Origin: an uncultured Clostridia bacterium
GTDB taxonomy: Bacteria > Bacillota > Clostridia > TANB77 > CAG-508
Reading direction: 5' to 3'
Length of the DNA stretch: 32,312 nt
NCBI GenBank assembly: GCA_904384205.1
Contig: CAJFJY010000008.1
Location: 1 to 32,312 of the forward strand
Shown here: positions 31,697 through 32,312 of the stretch, in pieces
Layout of the letters: every line of letters begins with the position of its first letter
Numbering within the stretch: position 1 is the first letter of the stretch
Program-made: the position numbers and the translations under genes
The notes under the pieces: model-generated
What the model saw: the letters and a program-made list of their open reading frames with translations, nothing else
The model's database searches: none
Told to the model about the DNA's origin: nothing

Positions 31697-31736
31697 AACA
31701 TATTATATTGCTAATTGGTTAGCAATATAATATGTT
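31697..31736 (+). repeat. perfect 18-bp hairpin before the NUDIX ribosome site
   Basis: AACATATTATATTGCTAA (31697-31714) and TTAGCAATATAATATGTT (31719-31736) are exact inverses around TTGG. The NUDIX ribosome site GAGGAGGG starts a few bases later. No T-run follows, so this is not an ordinary terminator. It may be an operator, an mRNA-processing site, or a control of translation start. Confidence 0.65.
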
Positions 31737-31754
31737 GCTGAGGAGGGTATTATT

Positions 31755-32210
31755 ATGGGATATATAATGAATTTAAGAAAACATATTGGGCATGAACCAT
31801 TAATTGGTTTAGGTGCTACAACATTAGTATTTAATGATAGAAAAGAACTGCTTTTAAATTTAAGAAGTGATACAGATACGTGGGGAATTCCAGGTGGTTC
31901 GATGGAATTATATGAAACAATAGAAGAAACAGCGGTAAGAGAATTGAAAGAAGAAACAGATATTAGAGCTGATTGGCTAGAATTAGTTACTATATTATCG
32001 GGTAAAGAATATTACTTTGAATATCCTAATGGAGATAAAATGTGTACTGTTATCGTGCTATTTAAAGTGTTAAATTATACAGGAGATATAAAAGTTGCTG
32101 ATAATGAAAGCAAACAATTAAAATTTTTTTCATTAGATAATTTACCTAGTTTGGAGTCAAGGGCTAAAGCAATTATTGATAAAATTAATAATGGGGTAAT
32201 AAAAATATAA
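31755..32210 (+). CDS. NUDIX hydrolase
   Basis: A 151-residue hydrolase that would cleave a nucleoside diphosphate linked to another group. The Nudix box runs from Gly48 to Ile70: Gly48, Glu54, then R-E-L-K-E-E (62-67), which holds the metal-binding glutamates; the usual Gly near the end is Asp69. N-x-R-S-D-T-D-T-W-G-I-P-G-G-S leads into it. The start M-G-Y-I-M-N-L-R-K-H-I-G-H-E-P-L-I-G is typical of a common Firmicutes NUDIX group. Substrate cannot be read from sequence. GAGGAGGG is about 6 bases before the ATG. Confidence 0.93.
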   Translation: MGYIMNLRKHIGHEPLIGLGATTLVFNDRKELLLNLRSDTDTWGIPGGSMELYETIEETAVRELKEETDIRADWLELVTILSGKEYYFEYPNGDKMCTVIVLFKVLNYTGDIKVADNESKQLKFFSLDNLPSLESRAKAIIDKINNGVIKI

Positions 32211-32251
32211 TACAAATAGTAATTTTTTGTTGAGATAGGAGATGTAGCAAT

Positions 32252-32312
32252 ATGGCTAATGAAAATAAAAAAGATTTCAATGCTATGATGAAAAATAATA
32301 AGGATATGCCTA
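32252..32312 (+). CDS. 5' end of a gene running off the right edge
   Basis: Twenty codons are visible from ATG 32252: M-A-N-E-N-K-K-D-F-N-A-M-M-K-N-N-K-D-M-P. AGGAGATG stands at about 32237-32244. The short motif K-D-F-N-A-M with K-D-M-P reminds me of the start of an MGMT-family (alkyltransferase-like) protein seen in gut Clostridia, but that is memory of a short string and may be wrong. Confidence 0.6.
   Translation, partial: MANENKKDFNAMMKNNKDMP

Noticed and set aside
1..32312. CRISPR arrays, tRNA or rRNA genes, and insertion sequences with transposases
   Set aside because: I saw no regularly spaced repeats, no tRNA-like cloverleaf with a T-loop GTTCRA pattern, no rRNA segments and no DDE transposase.

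Overview
The window is very AT-rich, uses AGA for almost every arginine, has strong AGGAGG ribosome sites, and carries spore genes (a dipicolinate synthase subunit behind a sigma-K-like promoter, and a SpoVB-like flippase). It is most probably a chromosomal piece of a spore-forming anaerobic Clostridia member, such as an uncultured gut species. I cannot name the species from the sequence.

Layout. (1) 1-5042 is the right end of an integrative mobile element: the tail of what looks like a decapitated sigma factor gene, a Tn916-type HTH_16 protein, a GC-richer structured non-coding stretch, three small accessory proteins (one TnpW-like) and two overlapping large serine recombinases. Recombinase-arm-like repeats follow. 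The element ends inside dacF (D-alanyl-D-alanine carboxypeptidase), which is cut exactly at the GA of the Asp codon of its SAND motif. (2) 5814-11958 is a cell-envelope stress or antimicrobial-peptide module: a small basic protein, response regulator, histidine kinase, small two-helix membrane protein, then an ABC ATPase and an 865-residue FtsX/MacB-type permease. An 11-bp-period direct repeat in front of the ABC promoter is a candidate regulator-binding site. (3) 11995-12523 is a free-standing unknown gene with a perfect consensus promoter, a dyad over the start of transcription and its own terminator. (4) 12590-15713 holds a radical-SAM/DUF4130 DNA-metabolism pair and, divergent from it, a predicted PD-(D/E)XK nuclease whose arginine codons are foreign to the window. 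(5) 15714-17959 is a VanW-like protein and a SpoVB/MATE-like flippase. (6) 18009-20436 is a BceRS-type two-component pair with no transporter, then a sugar O-acetyltransferase. (7) 20506-22307 is an ECF sigma factor with a PepSY-type putative anti-sigma factor. (8) 22427-27850 contains a VTT/TVP38 membrane protein, two CmpB-family paralogues, dpaB, a YneA-like LysM protein with two SOS-like boxes, and oligoendopeptidase F. (9) 27851-32312 has a XerC/D recombinase, a class A penicillin-binding protein with a long Asn/Ser/Thr tail, a NUDIX hydrolase and the start of one more gene.

Much of the window concerns the envelope: peptidoglycan synthesis and trimming (PBP1A, broken DacF), lipid-linked precursor flipping (SpoVB-like), envelope stress sensing (two two-component systems and one ECF pair) and division arrest (YneA-like). 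The strongest points for follow-up are the GA-centred recombinase arms and dacF disruption, the unexplained structured RNA at about 620-930, the horizontally acquired-looking nuclease, and the SOS/sigma-K divergent promoter region at 24516-24632.
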